From Mesorhizobium sp. (lineage in GTDB: Bacteria; Pseudomonadota; Alphaproteobacteria; Rhizobiales; Rhizobiaceae), in the NCBI GenBank assembly GCA_004020315.1, contig SAQG01000042.1, forward strand, positions 1 through 52,126: a DNA stretch of 52,126 nucleotides, in the 5' to 3' direction. The notes beneath the pieces were generated by a model. It saw only the letters and a list, made by a program, of their open reading frames with translations, had not been told where the DNA came from and searched no databases. Position 1 is the stretch's first letter. Each line of letters begins with the position of its first letter. Both the position numbers and the translations under genes were made by a program. Positions 17,908-26,213 of the stretch are shown here, in pieces.

Positions 17908-19552
17908 GGCGGATTTCGTCATCATCGGCGCCGGCTCGGCCGGCTGCGCCATGGCCTACCGGCTGTCGGAGGATGGCAGACATTCGGTGATCGTCATCGA
18001 ATTTGGCGGCAGCGATATCGGGCCGCTGATCCAGATGCCTTCGGCGCTGTCGATCCCGCTCAATATGAGCCTCTACGACTGGGGTTTTGCCAGCGAGCCG
18101 GAGCCGCATCTCGGCGGCCGCGTACTGGCGACGCCGCGCGGCAAGGTCATCGGCGGCTCGTCCTCGATCAACGGCATGGTCTATGTGCGCGGCCACGCCC
18201 GCGATTTCGACCATTGGGCCGAACAGGGCGCGGCTGGCTGGGGGTTTGCCGACGTGCTCCCCTACTTCAAGCGCATGGAGGACAGCAATGGCGGCGAAAA
18301 CGGCTGGCGCGGCCACGGCGGCCCACTGACCGTACAGCGCGGCTCAAGGACGAACCCACTCTACGGCGCCTTCGTCGAGGCAGGCCGTCAGGCCGGCTTC
18401 GAGCTGACCGACGACTATAACGGCGCGAAGCAGGAAGGTTTTGGGCCGATGGAACAGACCATTCGCGGCGGCCGCCGCTGGTCGGCGGCGAGCGCCTATC
18501 TCAGGCCGGCGCTGAGGCGGAAAAATGTTAGCCTTGTCAAAGGCTTCGCCCGGCGGGTGATCATCGAGAATCAACGCGCCACCGGTGTCGAGATCGAAGC
18601 GCGCAAACGGATTCAGGTGGTCAAGGCGCGACGTGAAGTGATCGTCGCCGCGTCCTCGATCAATTCGCCCAAGATCCTGATGCTGTCCGGCATCGGCCCG
18701 GCCGAACATCTCAGGGAATACGGCATTCAGGTGATCGCCGACCGCCCCGGCGTCGGTCGCAACCTGCAGGACCATATGGAGCTCTACATCCAACAGGAAT
18801 CGACGCAGCCGATCACGCTGAATTCGGTGCTGAATCCGCTCTCCAAGGCGATGATCGGCGCGCAATGGCTGTTCTTCAAGTCAGGTCTCGGCGCAACCAA
18901 CCATTTCGAGGCGGCCGCCTTCGTGCGTTCGCGCGCCGGCGTCGACTATCCCGACATCCAGTATCATTTCATCCCGGCGGCGGTCCGCTATGACGGCAAG
19001 GCGGCGGCGAAGGCACACGGTTTCCAGGCGCATGTCGGACCGATGCGATCGAAGTCGCGCGGTTCTGTCACGCTGCGCTCGCCCGATCCCAAATCGAAGC
19101 CGGTGATCCGCTTCAACTACATGTCGCATCCGGACGACTGGACGGAGTTCCGCCACTGCATCCGGCTGACGCGCGAGATCTTCGGCCAGTCGGCATTCGA
19201 CCCTTATCGCGGCAAGGAGATCTCGCCGGGCTCGCACGTGCATTCGGACGACGATCTCGACGCCTTCATCCGCGATCACGCCGAAAGCGCCTATCACCCT
19301 TGCGGCACCTGCAAGATGGGCCGCAAGGATGATCCGATGAGCGTCGTCGATCCGGAATGTCGTGTCATCGGCGTCGAGGGGCTGCGGGTCGCCGATTCCT
19401 CGATCTTTCCGCGCGTCACCAACGGCAATCTCAACGCACCGTCGATCATGACCGGCGAGAAGGCCGCCGACCACATTCTTGGCCGCACGCCGCTGGCGCC
19501 GTCCAACCGGGAACCATGGATCAATCCGCGCTGGCAGGTGTCGGACAGATAA
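17900..19552 (+). CDS. betA: Choline dehydrogenase
   Basis: A 550-residue FAD-dependent GMC oxidoreductase that oxidises choline to betaine aldehyde, membrane-associated and linked to the respiratory chain. The FAD Rossmann motif is IIGAGSAGCAMAYRLSE near residues 8-24. GMC signature 1 is GKVIGGSSSINGMVYVRGH (about 81-99). The catalytic pair is H466 (YHPCGTCKMG) and N510 (TNGNLNAPS), the same numbers as in choline oxidase. The start has no clear ribosome site and appears to depend on coupling to the short frame upstream. It is third in betICBA. Confidence 0.95.
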   Translation: MLEADFVIIGAGSAGCAMAYRLSEDGRHSVIVIEFGGSDIGPLIQMPSALSIPLNMSLYDWGFASEPEPHLGGRVLATPRGKVIGGSSSINGMVYVRGHARDFDHWAEQGAAGWGFADVLPYFKRMEDSNGGENGWRGHGGPLTVQRGSRTNPLYGAFVEAGRQAGFELTDDYNGAKQEGFGPMEQTIRGGRRWSAASAYLRPALRRKNVSLVKGFARRVIIENQRATGVEIEARKRIQVVKARREVIVAASSINSPKILMLSGIGPAEHLREYGIQVIADRPGVGRNLQDHMELYIQQESTQPITLNSVLNPLSKAMIGAQWLFFKSGLGATNHFEAAAFVRSRAGVDYPDIQYHFIPAAVRYDGKAAAKAHGFQAHVGPMRSKSRGSVTLRSPDPKSKPVIRFNYMSHPDDWTEFRHCIRLTREIFGQSAFDPYRGKEISPGSHVHSDDDLDAFIRDHAESAYHPCGTCKMGRKDDPMSVVDPECRVIGVEGLRVADSSIFPRVTNGNLNAPSIMTGEKAADHILGRTPLAPSNREPWINPRWQVSDR

Positions 19553-19613
19553 GCGATGATCCGGCGGACTGTCCGCCCGCTGGTCCCGGCGAAAGACAAT
19601 TGGAGAAGCTCCC

Positions 19614-21077
19614 ATGCGCGCCCAGCCAAAGGCATCGCACTATGTCAACGGACGCTACATCGACGACGAGCAGGGTGCGCCGCTGCCGGTCATCTATCCG
19701 GCAACCGGCGAGACCATCGCGATGCTCCGTTCGGCGACGCCGAACGTGCTGGAACTCGCGATCGAAGCAGCGCGTGCAGCACAACCGGCCTGGGCGCGGC
19801 TGAAGCCGGTCGAGCGCGGCCGCATCCTGCGCCGCGCCGCCGACATCCTGCGCGCGCGCAACGCCGACCTGGCGCGCATCGAGACGCTGGATACCGGCAA
19901 GGCGATCCAGGAGACGCTGGTGGCGGATGCCCCCTCGGCAGCCGACTGCCTCGAATATTTCGGCGGCGTGGTCGCAGCCTATAATGGCGAGTCCATCGAT
20001 CTCGGCGGACCCTTTGCCTATACAAGGCGCGAAGCGCTCGGCGTCTGCGTCGGCATCGGCGCGTGGAACTATCCGATCCAGATCGCCGGCTGGAAATCGG
20101 CACCGGCACTCGCAATGGGCAATGCCATGGTGTTCAAGCCGTCGGAGAGCACACCGCTGTCGGCGCTGGCGCTGGCCGAAATCTATACCGAGGCCGGCCT
20201 GCCCGACGGGCTGTTCAACGTGGTGCAAGGCTATGGCGATGTCGGCGCCGGCCTCGTCGGGCACGATGTCGTCGCCAAGGTTTCGGTGACCGGCTCGGTG
20301 CCGACCGGCCGCAAGGTGCTGTCGCTCGCCGGCTCGAAGATGAAGCATGCCACCATGGAGCTTGGCGGGAAGTCGCCGCTGATCGTCTTCGACGATGCCG
20401 ATCTCGAAAACGCCATCGGCGGCGCCATGCTCGGCAATTTCTATTCGACCGGCCAGATCTGCTCCAACGGCACGCGGGTCTTCGTGCAGAAGGGCATCCA
20501 TGATCGCTTCATCGAGCGCCTGGTCGAGCGGACCAAGAAGATCCGTATCGGCGACCCGCTTGACCAGGAGACGCAGATGGGACCGCTGATCTCGAAGGCC
20601 CAGCATGAAAAGGTCATCGGCTATATCGAGGCCGGCAAGCAGGATGGCGCCGTGCTCGCCTGCGGCGGCAACGTGCCGTCGCTGCAGGGTTTCCAAGGCG
20701 GCTTCTTCGTCGAGCCGACGGTCTTCACCGGCGTCACCGACACCATGCGCATCGCGCGCGAGGAGATTTTCGGGCCAGTGATGAGCGTGCTGAAATTCGA
20801 CGGTGAAGACGAGGTGATCGACCGCGCCAACGATACCGAATTCGGCCTTGCCGCCGGCGTGTTCACGCGCGACCTGCCCCGCGCCCACCGCGTTATCGCC
20901 GAGCTGCAGGCCGGCACCTGCTGGATCAACGCCTATAATCTGACGCCGGTCGAAATTCCGTTCGGCGGCGTCAAGCAGTCGGGTATCGGCCGCGAGAATT
21001 CGCTTGCCGCGCTGGCGCTCTATTCGCAGTTGAAGTCGGTCTATGTCGAGACCGGGGATGTGGCGAGCCCGTATTGA
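19614..21077 (+). CDS. betB: Betaine aldehyde dehydrogenase
   Basis: A 487-residue NAD(P)-dependent aldehyde dehydrogenase that makes glycine betaine, the final step of the pathway. The catalytic cysteine is C283 in GQICSNGTRV, the general base is E249 in MELGGKSP, and the oxyanion asparagine is N152 in GAWNYP. GQICSNGT is the characteristic BADH version of the motif. GGAGAAG lies 8 bases before the ATG. There is a 61-base spacer after betA. It closes the bet operon; no betT or ABC choline transporter gene follows, so uptake must be encoded elsewhere. Confidence 0.96.
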   Translation: MRAQPKASHYVNGRYIDDEQGAPLPVIYPATGETIAMLRSATPNVLELAIEAARAAQPAWARLKPVERGRILRRAADILRARNADLARIETLDTGKAIQETLVADAPSAADCLEYFGGVVAAYNGESIDLGGPFAYTRREALGVCVGIGAWNYPIQIAGWKSAPALAMGNAMVFKPSESTPLSALALAEIYTEAGLPDGLFNVVQGYGDVGAGLVGHDVVAKVSVTGSVPTGRKVLSLAGSKMKHATMELGGKSPLIVFDDADLENAIGGAMLGNFYSTGQICSNGTRVFVQKGIHDRFIERLVERTKKIRIGDPLDQETQMGPLISKAQHEKVIGYIEAGKQDGAVLACGGNVPSLQGFQGGFFVEPTVFTGVTDTMRIAREEIFGPVMSVLKFDGEDEVIDRANDTEFGLAAGVFTRDLPRAHRVIAELQAGTCWINAYNLTPVEIPFGGVKQSGIGRENSLAALALYSQLKSVYVETGDVASPY

Positions 21078-21122
21078 GGCAGCTGGCTGTAAGCCTTGTC
21101 GGCAGTCAGATCGATCCAGATA

Positions 21123-21138
21123 CTGCGCCAAGGCGCAG
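21123..21138. terminator. Hairpin between betB and the LysR gene
   Basis: A perfect 7-bp stem (CTGCGCC/GGCGCAG) with a two-base loop lies between convergent genes, 45 bases after betB. There is no T-run, so it is at best a weak or processing hairpin. Confidence 0.35.
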
Positions 21139-21168
21139 ACGTTGATGGATTGGGTACCACGTATGCCT

Positions 21169-22065
21169 TTAAGCGGTGTTTACCCGATTGGAAATCCGCT
21201 CGGCCGCCAGCTCAATGAAGGCCTTGACCGAGGGCGAGAGGTGCCGGCTGCTCGGGTAGAGAACGTAGAGGCCACCGGCCGGCGTCGCGTAATCCTTGAG
21301 GACGTGCTGCAGCCGCCGCTCATTGATCAGCGTCTCGGCGATGCCATGTGGCAATTGGGCGATGCCGAAGCCTGCAGCAGCAGCGGCGGCGACCACCTGC
21401 ATTTCATTGGCGGCGAAGCGCCCGGCCACCGTGACCGTTTCCTGCCCGTGCGGCCCGTCCAGCAGCCAGTGAGCGCCTGATGTGGAGGAGCCTGCAATGA
21501 CGCATTGGTGGTGGGTGAGATCCGCCAGGCGTTCCGGCACCCCGTGGCGCGCGAGATAGTCCGGGCTGGCGCAGAGCAACCTGTGCGCGGAGCCGAGCTT
21601 GCGGGCGATCAGCGTGGAATCCTGAAGCACCCCGGTGCGGAAAGCGAGGTCTATGCCGTCTTCGACGAGATCAAGCTTGTCGTCGGTCAGGCGCAGTTCG
21701 ACTTTGGCCTTCGGATACATTGCGAGAAAGTCGACCACGGCAGCTGTGAGGAAATGGCCGAAGCCGACGGGAGCCGAAATGCGGATCGTGCCCGATGGCT
21801 CCGCTCTTGCTTCGGCGAGACGCAAATTTGCTTCCTCGATTGTCCGCAGCGCCTGGCTGCTCTGCTCGTAATAGAGGCGCCCAGCGTCCGTCATATTGAG
21901 GCTGCGTGTCGTGCGCTGCAACAGGCGGACCCCGACCTCGCGCTCGAGCGCGGCAACGCGTCGACTGACCGTCGTCTTGGGCATGGCGAGCAAGCGCGCG
22001 GCAGCGGTGAAGCTGCCGGTTTCGACGACGCGAGCGAACACCACGATATCATTGAGATCGAGCAT
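21169..22065 (-). CDS. LysR-family transcriptional regulator
   Basis: A 298-residue LysR-type regulator. The winged helix-turn-helix is at about 5-62 (FTAAARLLAMPKTTVSRRVAALE), followed by the linker helix and a periplasmic-binding-like effector domain (SGTIRISAPVGFG onward). It belongs to the AaeR/DsdC-like subgroup that often controls an adjacent oxidoreductase. The ATG at 22065 is used; a TTG 10 codons upstream is possible. It is divergent from the NmrA-type gene, with 99 bases between the starts, so regulation of that gene is likely. The effector is unknown. Confidence 0.88.
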   Translation of the reverse strand: MLDLNDIVVFARVVETGSFTAAARLLAMPKTTVSRRVAALEREVGVRLLQRTTRSLNMTDAGRLYYEQSSQALRTIEEANLRLAEARAEPSGTIRISAPVGFGHFLTAAVVDFLAMYPKAKVELRLTDDKLDLVEDGIDLAFRTGVLQDSTLIARKLGSAHRLLCASPDYLARHGVPERLADLTHHQCVIAGSSTSGAHWLLDGPHGQETVTVAGRFAANEMQVVAAAAAAGFGIAQLPHGIAETLINERRLQHVLKDYATPAGGLYVLYPSSRHLSPSVKAFIELAAERISNRVNTA

Positions 22066-22164
22066 TGTATCCAATTTTGGGACAAAGTTTTCCAATTATA
22101 GGCAGTTATGCATCAATGTGACAAACCCTAACTTTGCTCCATCGGAAAAAGAAGGAGCAAACAC
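22066..22164. promoter_or_regulatory. Divergent LysR/NmrA promoter region
   Basis: This 99-base AT-richer gap holds both promoters. It has two direct copies of a TCCAATT word (beginning near 22069 and 22091) and the near-palindrome CCAATTTTGG, reasonable targets for the LysR protein. The right end carries AAGGAG, the strong ribosome site of the NmrA-type gene. Confidence 0.4.
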
Positions 22165-23052
22165 ATGACCACCAAACGAAGCGTTCTGGTTACCGGCGCC
22201 ACAGGCCAGCAGGGCGGCGCGGTTGCGCGTGCCTTGCTGTCGAGAGGACATCGCGTCAAGGCACTAACGCGCAAGCCGGACAGCGATGCCGCGCGGCAAT
22301 TGGCGGCGGCAGGCGCCGAACTCGTGGCCGGCGATCTCGGCGATACGGCCTCCGTTGTGAAGGCAGCAAAAGACGTCGACACCATGTTCTTGATGGGCAA
22401 CAGCTACGAGGCCGGGATGGAAGAGGAGACCCGCCAGGGGATTCTGGCTGCCGATGCAGCCAAGGCTGCCGGCGTCGGGCATCTGATCTATTCGTCCGTT
22501 GCCGACGCCAACAAGAAAACCGGCATCCCGCATTTCGAAAGCAAATATCTCGTCGAGCAGCATGTCGAACGGCTCGGCATTCCCTATACGATCAGCGCCC
22601 CGGTCGCCTTCATGGAGAATTTCGTCGCGCCGTGGTCGATCGGCGCGCTCAGTCAGGGCACGCATGCTTTCGCGGTGCCCGCCAAGCGCCCCCTCCAGCT
22701 GGTCGCCCTGGCGGACATCGGCGCCTTTGTTGCCACCCTGGTCGAGCGGCGCGAGCGCGTGTTCGGCAAGCGTTTCGATTTCGCCGGAGACGAGTTGTCC
22801 GGCGAAGACCAGGCCAAGATCCTTTCGCAGGCCATCGGCCGACCGATCAACTATCAGGAAATTCCGATCGCGGTGGCCCGCCAGCAAAGCGAGGACGTAG
22901 CGCTGATGTTCGAGTGGTTCGACCGCGTCGGCTACGACGTCGATATCGCGGCTTTGCGCCGAGATTTCCCGGAGGTCCGCTGGCACAGTTTTGCTGACTG
23001 GGCGCGGGAGTTCGACTGGCGTGCCCTTGAGCGGGCTTATTCCACTGCCTGA
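22165..23052 (+). CDS. NmrA-family NAD(P)-binding protein
   Basis: A 295-residue atypical short-chain dehydrogenase. The Rossmann motif GATGQQGGAVARAL (about 11-24) is the NmrA/HSCARG type, and SSVADANKKTGIPHFESKY lies where the active-site Ser/Tyr of classical members would be. Relatives include NAD(P)H:quinone oxidoreductase 2 (YtfG), phenylcoumaran-type reductases and redox-sensing proteins without catalysis. The ribosome site AAGGAG is strong. It is paired divergently with the LysR gene, an arrangement common for quinone- or aldehyde-responsive systems. The substrate is not assigned. Confidence 0.85.
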   Translation: MTTKRSVLVTGATGQQGGAVARALLSRGHRVKALTRKPDSDAARQLAAAGAELVAGDLGDTASVVKAAKDVDTMFLMGNSYEAGMEEETRQGILAADAAKAAGVGHLIYSSVADANKKTGIPHFESKYLVEQHVERLGIPYTISAPVAFMENFVAPWSIGALSQGTHAFAVPAKRPLQLVALADIGAFVATLVERRERVFGKRFDFAGDELSGEDQAKILSQAIGRPINYQEIPIAVARQQSEDVALMFEWFDRVGYDVDIAALRRDFPEVRWHSFADWAREFDWRALERAYSTA

Positions 23053-23080
23053 GTTCCTGTAGACATCATCTGAAAACCTG

Positions 23081-23126
23081 GGGGAGCGGACCAGCTGCAA
23101 CGGGAAAACACTTGGTCCGCTTCCCC
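23081..23126. terminator. Bidirectional terminator between convergent genes
   Basis: Arms 23081-23094 (GGGGGAGCGGACCA) and 23113-23126 (TGGTCCGCTTCCCC) form a 14-bp stem with one G-U pair and an 18-base loop. The stem lies between the 3' ends of the NmrA-type gene and the phosphohexomutase gene. There is no long T-run, but the stem is the strongest hairpin in the window. Confidence 0.7.
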
Positions 23127-23163
23127 ATCGTGGCCTTCTCGCACCGCGATGAAATGAGGGAAC

Positions 23164-24684
23164 CTAGAACGTCTGGTTGTAGGCGCCGACCTCAGGGCTG
23201 CGGCGCAGCACCGCGTCGACAGCTTCGAACATCTCCCGGCGCCGCTCCGACGACACCGGGCTCTCCACCACGACGACAAGCTCCGGCTTGTTCGACGACG
23301 CCCGTACCAGGCCCCAGGTGCCGTCCTCGGCCACGATGCGCACGCCATTGACGGTGATCAGCTCGGCGATCTCCTGGCCGGCGAAGACCGCGCCGTCCCG
23401 CTTCATTGCCTGAAAATCGGAAACGACCCGCTCGACCACGCCGTATTTCAGCTCGTCGGCGCAGTGCGGCGACATGGTCGGCGTGCCGAAGGTTAGCGGC
23501 AGCGCGCGATAGAGATCGGCCATGCTGCTGCCCGGACTGCGATCCAGCATCTCGCAGATGGCGATGGCGGTGATCAGACCATCATCATAGCCGCGCCCGA
23601 TCGGCGGGTTGAAGAAGAAATGACCGGATTTCTCGAAACCGGCGATGGCGCCAAGCTCGGCCACGCGCCGTTTAATGTAGGAGTGGCCGGTCTTCCAGTA
23701 GTCGGTGACGGCGCCATCGGCGCGCAAGGCGGCGTCGGTGTTGAACAACCCGGTCGACTTGACATCCACGACGAAGGTCGAGCCGGGATGCAGTCGCGCG
23801 ATGTCGCGCGCGAGCATGACGCCGACCTTATCGGCGAAAATCTCGTTGCCTTCATTGTCGACCACGCCACAGCGGTCACCATCGCCGTCGAAGCCAAGCC
23901 CGACGTCGGCTCCTGTTTCCAGCACCTTGTCCCGGATCGCGTGCAGCATCTTCATGTCTTCGGGATTGGGATTGTAGTTCGGAAACGTATGATCGAGCTC
24001 GACATCGAGCGGGATCACCTCGCAGCCGATCCGTTCCAGCGCTTCCGGCGCAAAGGCGCCGGCAGTGCCGTTGCCGCAGGCGGCGACCACCTTGAGCTTT
24101 CTCGAAATGCGCTTGTCCCGCGTCAGGTCGTCCAGATAGGTTTTGCGGAAATCCGCAACGAAGTCATAGGAGCCACCGCCGACAAGGTCGAAGTCGCCCG
24201 CAAGCACGATCGTCTTCAATGCGCTCATTTCCTCCGGGCCGAAGGTCAGCGGACGCGCCGCCCCCATCTTGACGCCGCTCCAGCCGTTTTCATTGTGCGA
24301 AGCGGTCACCATGGCGACGGACGGCGTGTCGAGCGCGAACTGGGCGAAATAGGCCATCGGCGACAGCGCCAGCCCGATATCCCTGACCCGCGCACCGGCG
24401 GCCATCAGCCCGGAAACCAGCGCCAGCTTGATCGCCAGCGAATAGGAGCGGAAATCATGACCGGTCACGATGTCCGGCCCGGCGCCCAAGCGGCGGATCA
24501 GCGTGCCGAGCCCCATGCCGAGGGCCTGGACGCCGATAAGGTTGAGCTCCGGCGGCTCCGCAGAGCCCGGATGGCCGAACCACCAGCGCGCATCATACTC
24601 ACGAAAGCCGGACGCCTTGATCAGCGCCGAGGTTTCAAACTCAAAAGTGTTGGGACGGGCTTCGCTAACGATCTTCAGGGGCAA
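23164..24684 (-). CDS. Phosphomannomutase/phosphoglucomutase
   Basis: A 506-residue alpha-D-phosphohexomutase that interconverts hexose 6- and 1-phosphates for exopolysaccharide, LPS and nucleotide-sugar synthesis. The phosphoserine is S129 in TASHNENG, the magnesium loop is DGDGD (D266, D268, D270), the sugar-binding loop is EKSGH, and the phosphate-binding loop RASSNKPELVV is near the C-terminus. All four functional loops are intact. The best start is TTG at 24684, with GGAG 8 bases upstream; no in-frame ATG gives the complete N-terminus. Specificity for mannose or glucose cannot be read from sequence. Confidence 0.9.
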   Translation of the reverse strand: MPLKIVSEARPNTFEFETSALIKASGFREYDARWWFGHPGSAEPPELNLIGVQALGMGLGTLIRRLGAGPDIVTGHDFRSYSLAIKLALVSGLMAAGARVRDIGLALSPMAYFAQFALDTPSVAMVTASHNENGWSGVKMGAARPLTFGPEEMSALKTIVLAGDFDLVGGGSYDFVADFRKTYLDDLTRDKRISRKLKVVAACGNGTAGAFAPEALERIGCEVIPLDVELDHTFPNYNPNPEDMKMLHAIRDKVLETGADVGLGFDGDGDRCGVVDNEGNEIFADKVGVMLARDIARLHPGSTFVVDVKSTGLFNTDAALRADGAVTDYWKTGHSYIKRRVAELGAIAGFEKSGHFFFNPPIGRGYDDGLITAIAICEMLDRSPGSSMADLYRALPLTFGTPTMSPHCADELKYGVVERVVSDFQAMKRDGAVFAGQEIAELITVNGVRIVAEDGTWGLVRASSNKPELVVVVESPVSSERRREMFEAVDAVLRRSPEVGAYNQTF

Positions 24685-24844
24685 GACAGCAACTCCAAGC
24701 GGCTGGAATCAGAGTGGTTTCAACGCAGGTGGCCGATGCCTATAACACGAGCCTTTAAGCGGTGTTTATCCCCCAGGAAACTGAAAGCTGTATGACGTTA
24801 AGACGAAAGCGGAAGAAATGCGATAGACGCGCTGCCATTGGCGC

Positions 24845-24873
24845 TTGCAGGAACGAAGTGCGGCGGCTATAAG
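24845..24873 (+). promoter_or_regulatory. Promoter of tRNA-Pro
   Basis: TTGCAG (24845-24850) and TATAAG (24868-24873) are separated by exactly 17 bases, and the mature tRNA begins 15 bases after the -10 box. This is a textbook spacing for a tRNA promoter. Confidence 0.75.
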
Positions 24874-24887
24874 CCCGCGTCTGGTCA

Positions 24888-24964
24888 CGGAGTGTAGCGC
24901 AGCCTGGTAGCGCACATCGTTCGGGACGATGGGGTCGCAGGTTCAAATCCTGCCACTCCGACCA
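24888..24964 (+). tRNA. tRNA-Pro (anticodon CGG)
   Basis: A 77-base cloverleaf. The acceptor stem is CGGAGTG/CACTCCG. The D arm is GCGC...GCGC. The anticodon stem is CATCG/CGATG with loop TTCGGGA, so the anticodon is CGG and reads CCG codons. The T arm is GCAGG/CCTGC with TTCAAAT. The discriminator base is A and the CCA end is encoded. Confidence 0.97.
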
Positions 24965-25046
24965 GAAAAAACAAATGCTTAACGTTTCCCGAAATCGCCC
25001 GCCTCTGGCTGGCGGACTGACCGATATCCGCGACAGGCACCGGCGG

Positions 25047-25883
25047 CTAACGCGCCATAAGGATCGGCACCGGCGGATCTTCAAGCATCGAGATGGTGAC
25101 GCCACCGAAGATGCGCTCGCGCAACCGGGAATGACCATAAGCGCCCATCACCATCAGGTCGGCGGCGATGTCGACCGCGTGCCTGCGAAGCACGTCGGCG
25201 ACTGAATGGTCCAAGCTGGGCAGCCGGTCGACCGTGACATTCACGCCATGCCGCGCGAGGTAGGCAGCGGCGTTGGCTCCGGGTTCCGCCCCGTGGCGGT
25301 ATTCGTCCTCCACCGGATCGACCATGACAAGGTGCACCTCATCGGCGCCTGGCAGCATGTCGAGAGATTCCCGGACGGCGCGCGATGACTCCAGACGGGC
25401 ATCCCAGGCGACCAGCACGCGTTTCGGCTTTAAGGTCGGCCGCGACCCCTCGGGGATGAGCAGCAAAGGCTTTCCCGAAGAAAACAATGCGCCTTCGATC
25501 GCTTTGCTTTTCAGCGTTTCGCTGGCAAGCAACTCCGGTCCAATAACCGTAATGTCGGCGTAGCGGGCACGGCGGCCGATGGTGTCATCGACCCAGCCGG
25601 CTTCCGGATATTCGTTGGAGGCATCGGCCGAAGGCGCCCTGCCGGCGAGAAAAGCCGACACGGCGGCGGCTCGCTTCTTCAACAGATTCTCGTCGGCCTG
25701 ACGCTCGCCGAGCCAGGATTCTGAAACGACCGCGGCATACTCTCCGACAGGTGGCGGCGCAGCAATGGCAACGACCAGAACAGCAAGATGGGCGCCGACT
25801 TCGTTGCACAGGTCGGCGGCGAGCTTGAGATCGTCGTCCCCCTTGTTCGGTCCCGTAACGGTAAGTATCGTCCTGAAAGCCAT
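25047..25883 (-). CDS. Tandem universal stress protein (UspA domains)
   Basis: A 278-residue protein with two Usp domains. The first starts at FRTILTVTGP (3-12) and the second at KRVLVAWDAR (about 152). The second ends with MGAYGHSRLRERIFGGVT, close to the G-2x-G-9x-G ATP-binding pattern; the first domain has a weaker version. Tandem Usp proteins are induced by stationary phase, hypoxia or redox stress in many bacteria. The start at 25883 has GGGAGCAG just upstream and gives the standard N-terminus; the longer upstream frame is rejected. It is divergent from the kinase-fusion gene and may share a control region with it. Confidence 0.9.
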   Translation of the reverse strand: MAFRTILTVTGPNKGDDDLKLAADLCNEVGAHLAVLVVAIAAPPPVGEYAAVVSESWLGERQADENLLKKRAAAVSAFLAGRAPSADASNEYPEAGWVDDTIGRRARYADITVIGPELLASETLKSKAIEGALFSSGKPLLLIPEGSRPTLKPKRVLVAWDARLESSRAVRESLDMLPGADEVHLVMVDPVEDEYRHGAEPGANAAAYLARHGVNVTVDRLPSLDHSVADVLRRHAVDIAADLMVMGAYGHSRLRERIFGGVTISMLEDPPVPILMAR

Positions 25884-26213
25884 GGCGGCTGCTCCCGAGC
25901 TTGCGTCAAACCCCAAGCATCGTTGCAACAATAGCGAGACGGCTCGGCGCGTTCCTAGCGCTGAAACAAGAACGTCGCCGCGCATCATTCGATCCGTATC
26001 AACGCACCCACGTGCCGGCTCCAATTAGCTTCAGGCCGCCGGAGGACGCCAAGAAACACGCCCCCGAACACCGGAGCAGCAGCATCACGGAACGCATCCG
26101 TGACTTGGCTGGTTATATCCAGACGCTGCGGCAGCAAGGGCCTGATGGCGCGGAATTTCAGCGACCACGCTCGTTGGCTTCCACAGGCTAGATACAAAAC
26201 AAAGAGGCATCCG
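25884..26213. promoter_or_regulatory. 330-base divergent control region
   Basis: No gene is supported here. Two features stand out. One is a FixK/FNR-like box, TCGAT-CCGT-ATCAA at 25989-26002, with one mismatch from TTGAT-N4-ATCAA. The other is a perfect inverted repeat TCACGGA-ACGCA-TCCGTGA at 26085-26103. The right end carries AGAGG, the ribosome site of the kinase-fusion gene. Both sites could serve either divergent gene. Confidence 0.45.

Noticed and set aside
19521..21131. 536-codon minus-strand open frame opposite betB
   Set aside because: Histidine/arginine-rich shadow of an obvious aldehyde dehydrogenase gene.
24755..25138. Minus-strand 127-codon open frame across tRNA-Pro
   Set aside because: It is read through the tRNA gene on the opposite strand. 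The segment translating to WQDLNLRPHRPERCALPGCATLR-like text (shortened) is a well-known false protein from tRNA sequence.
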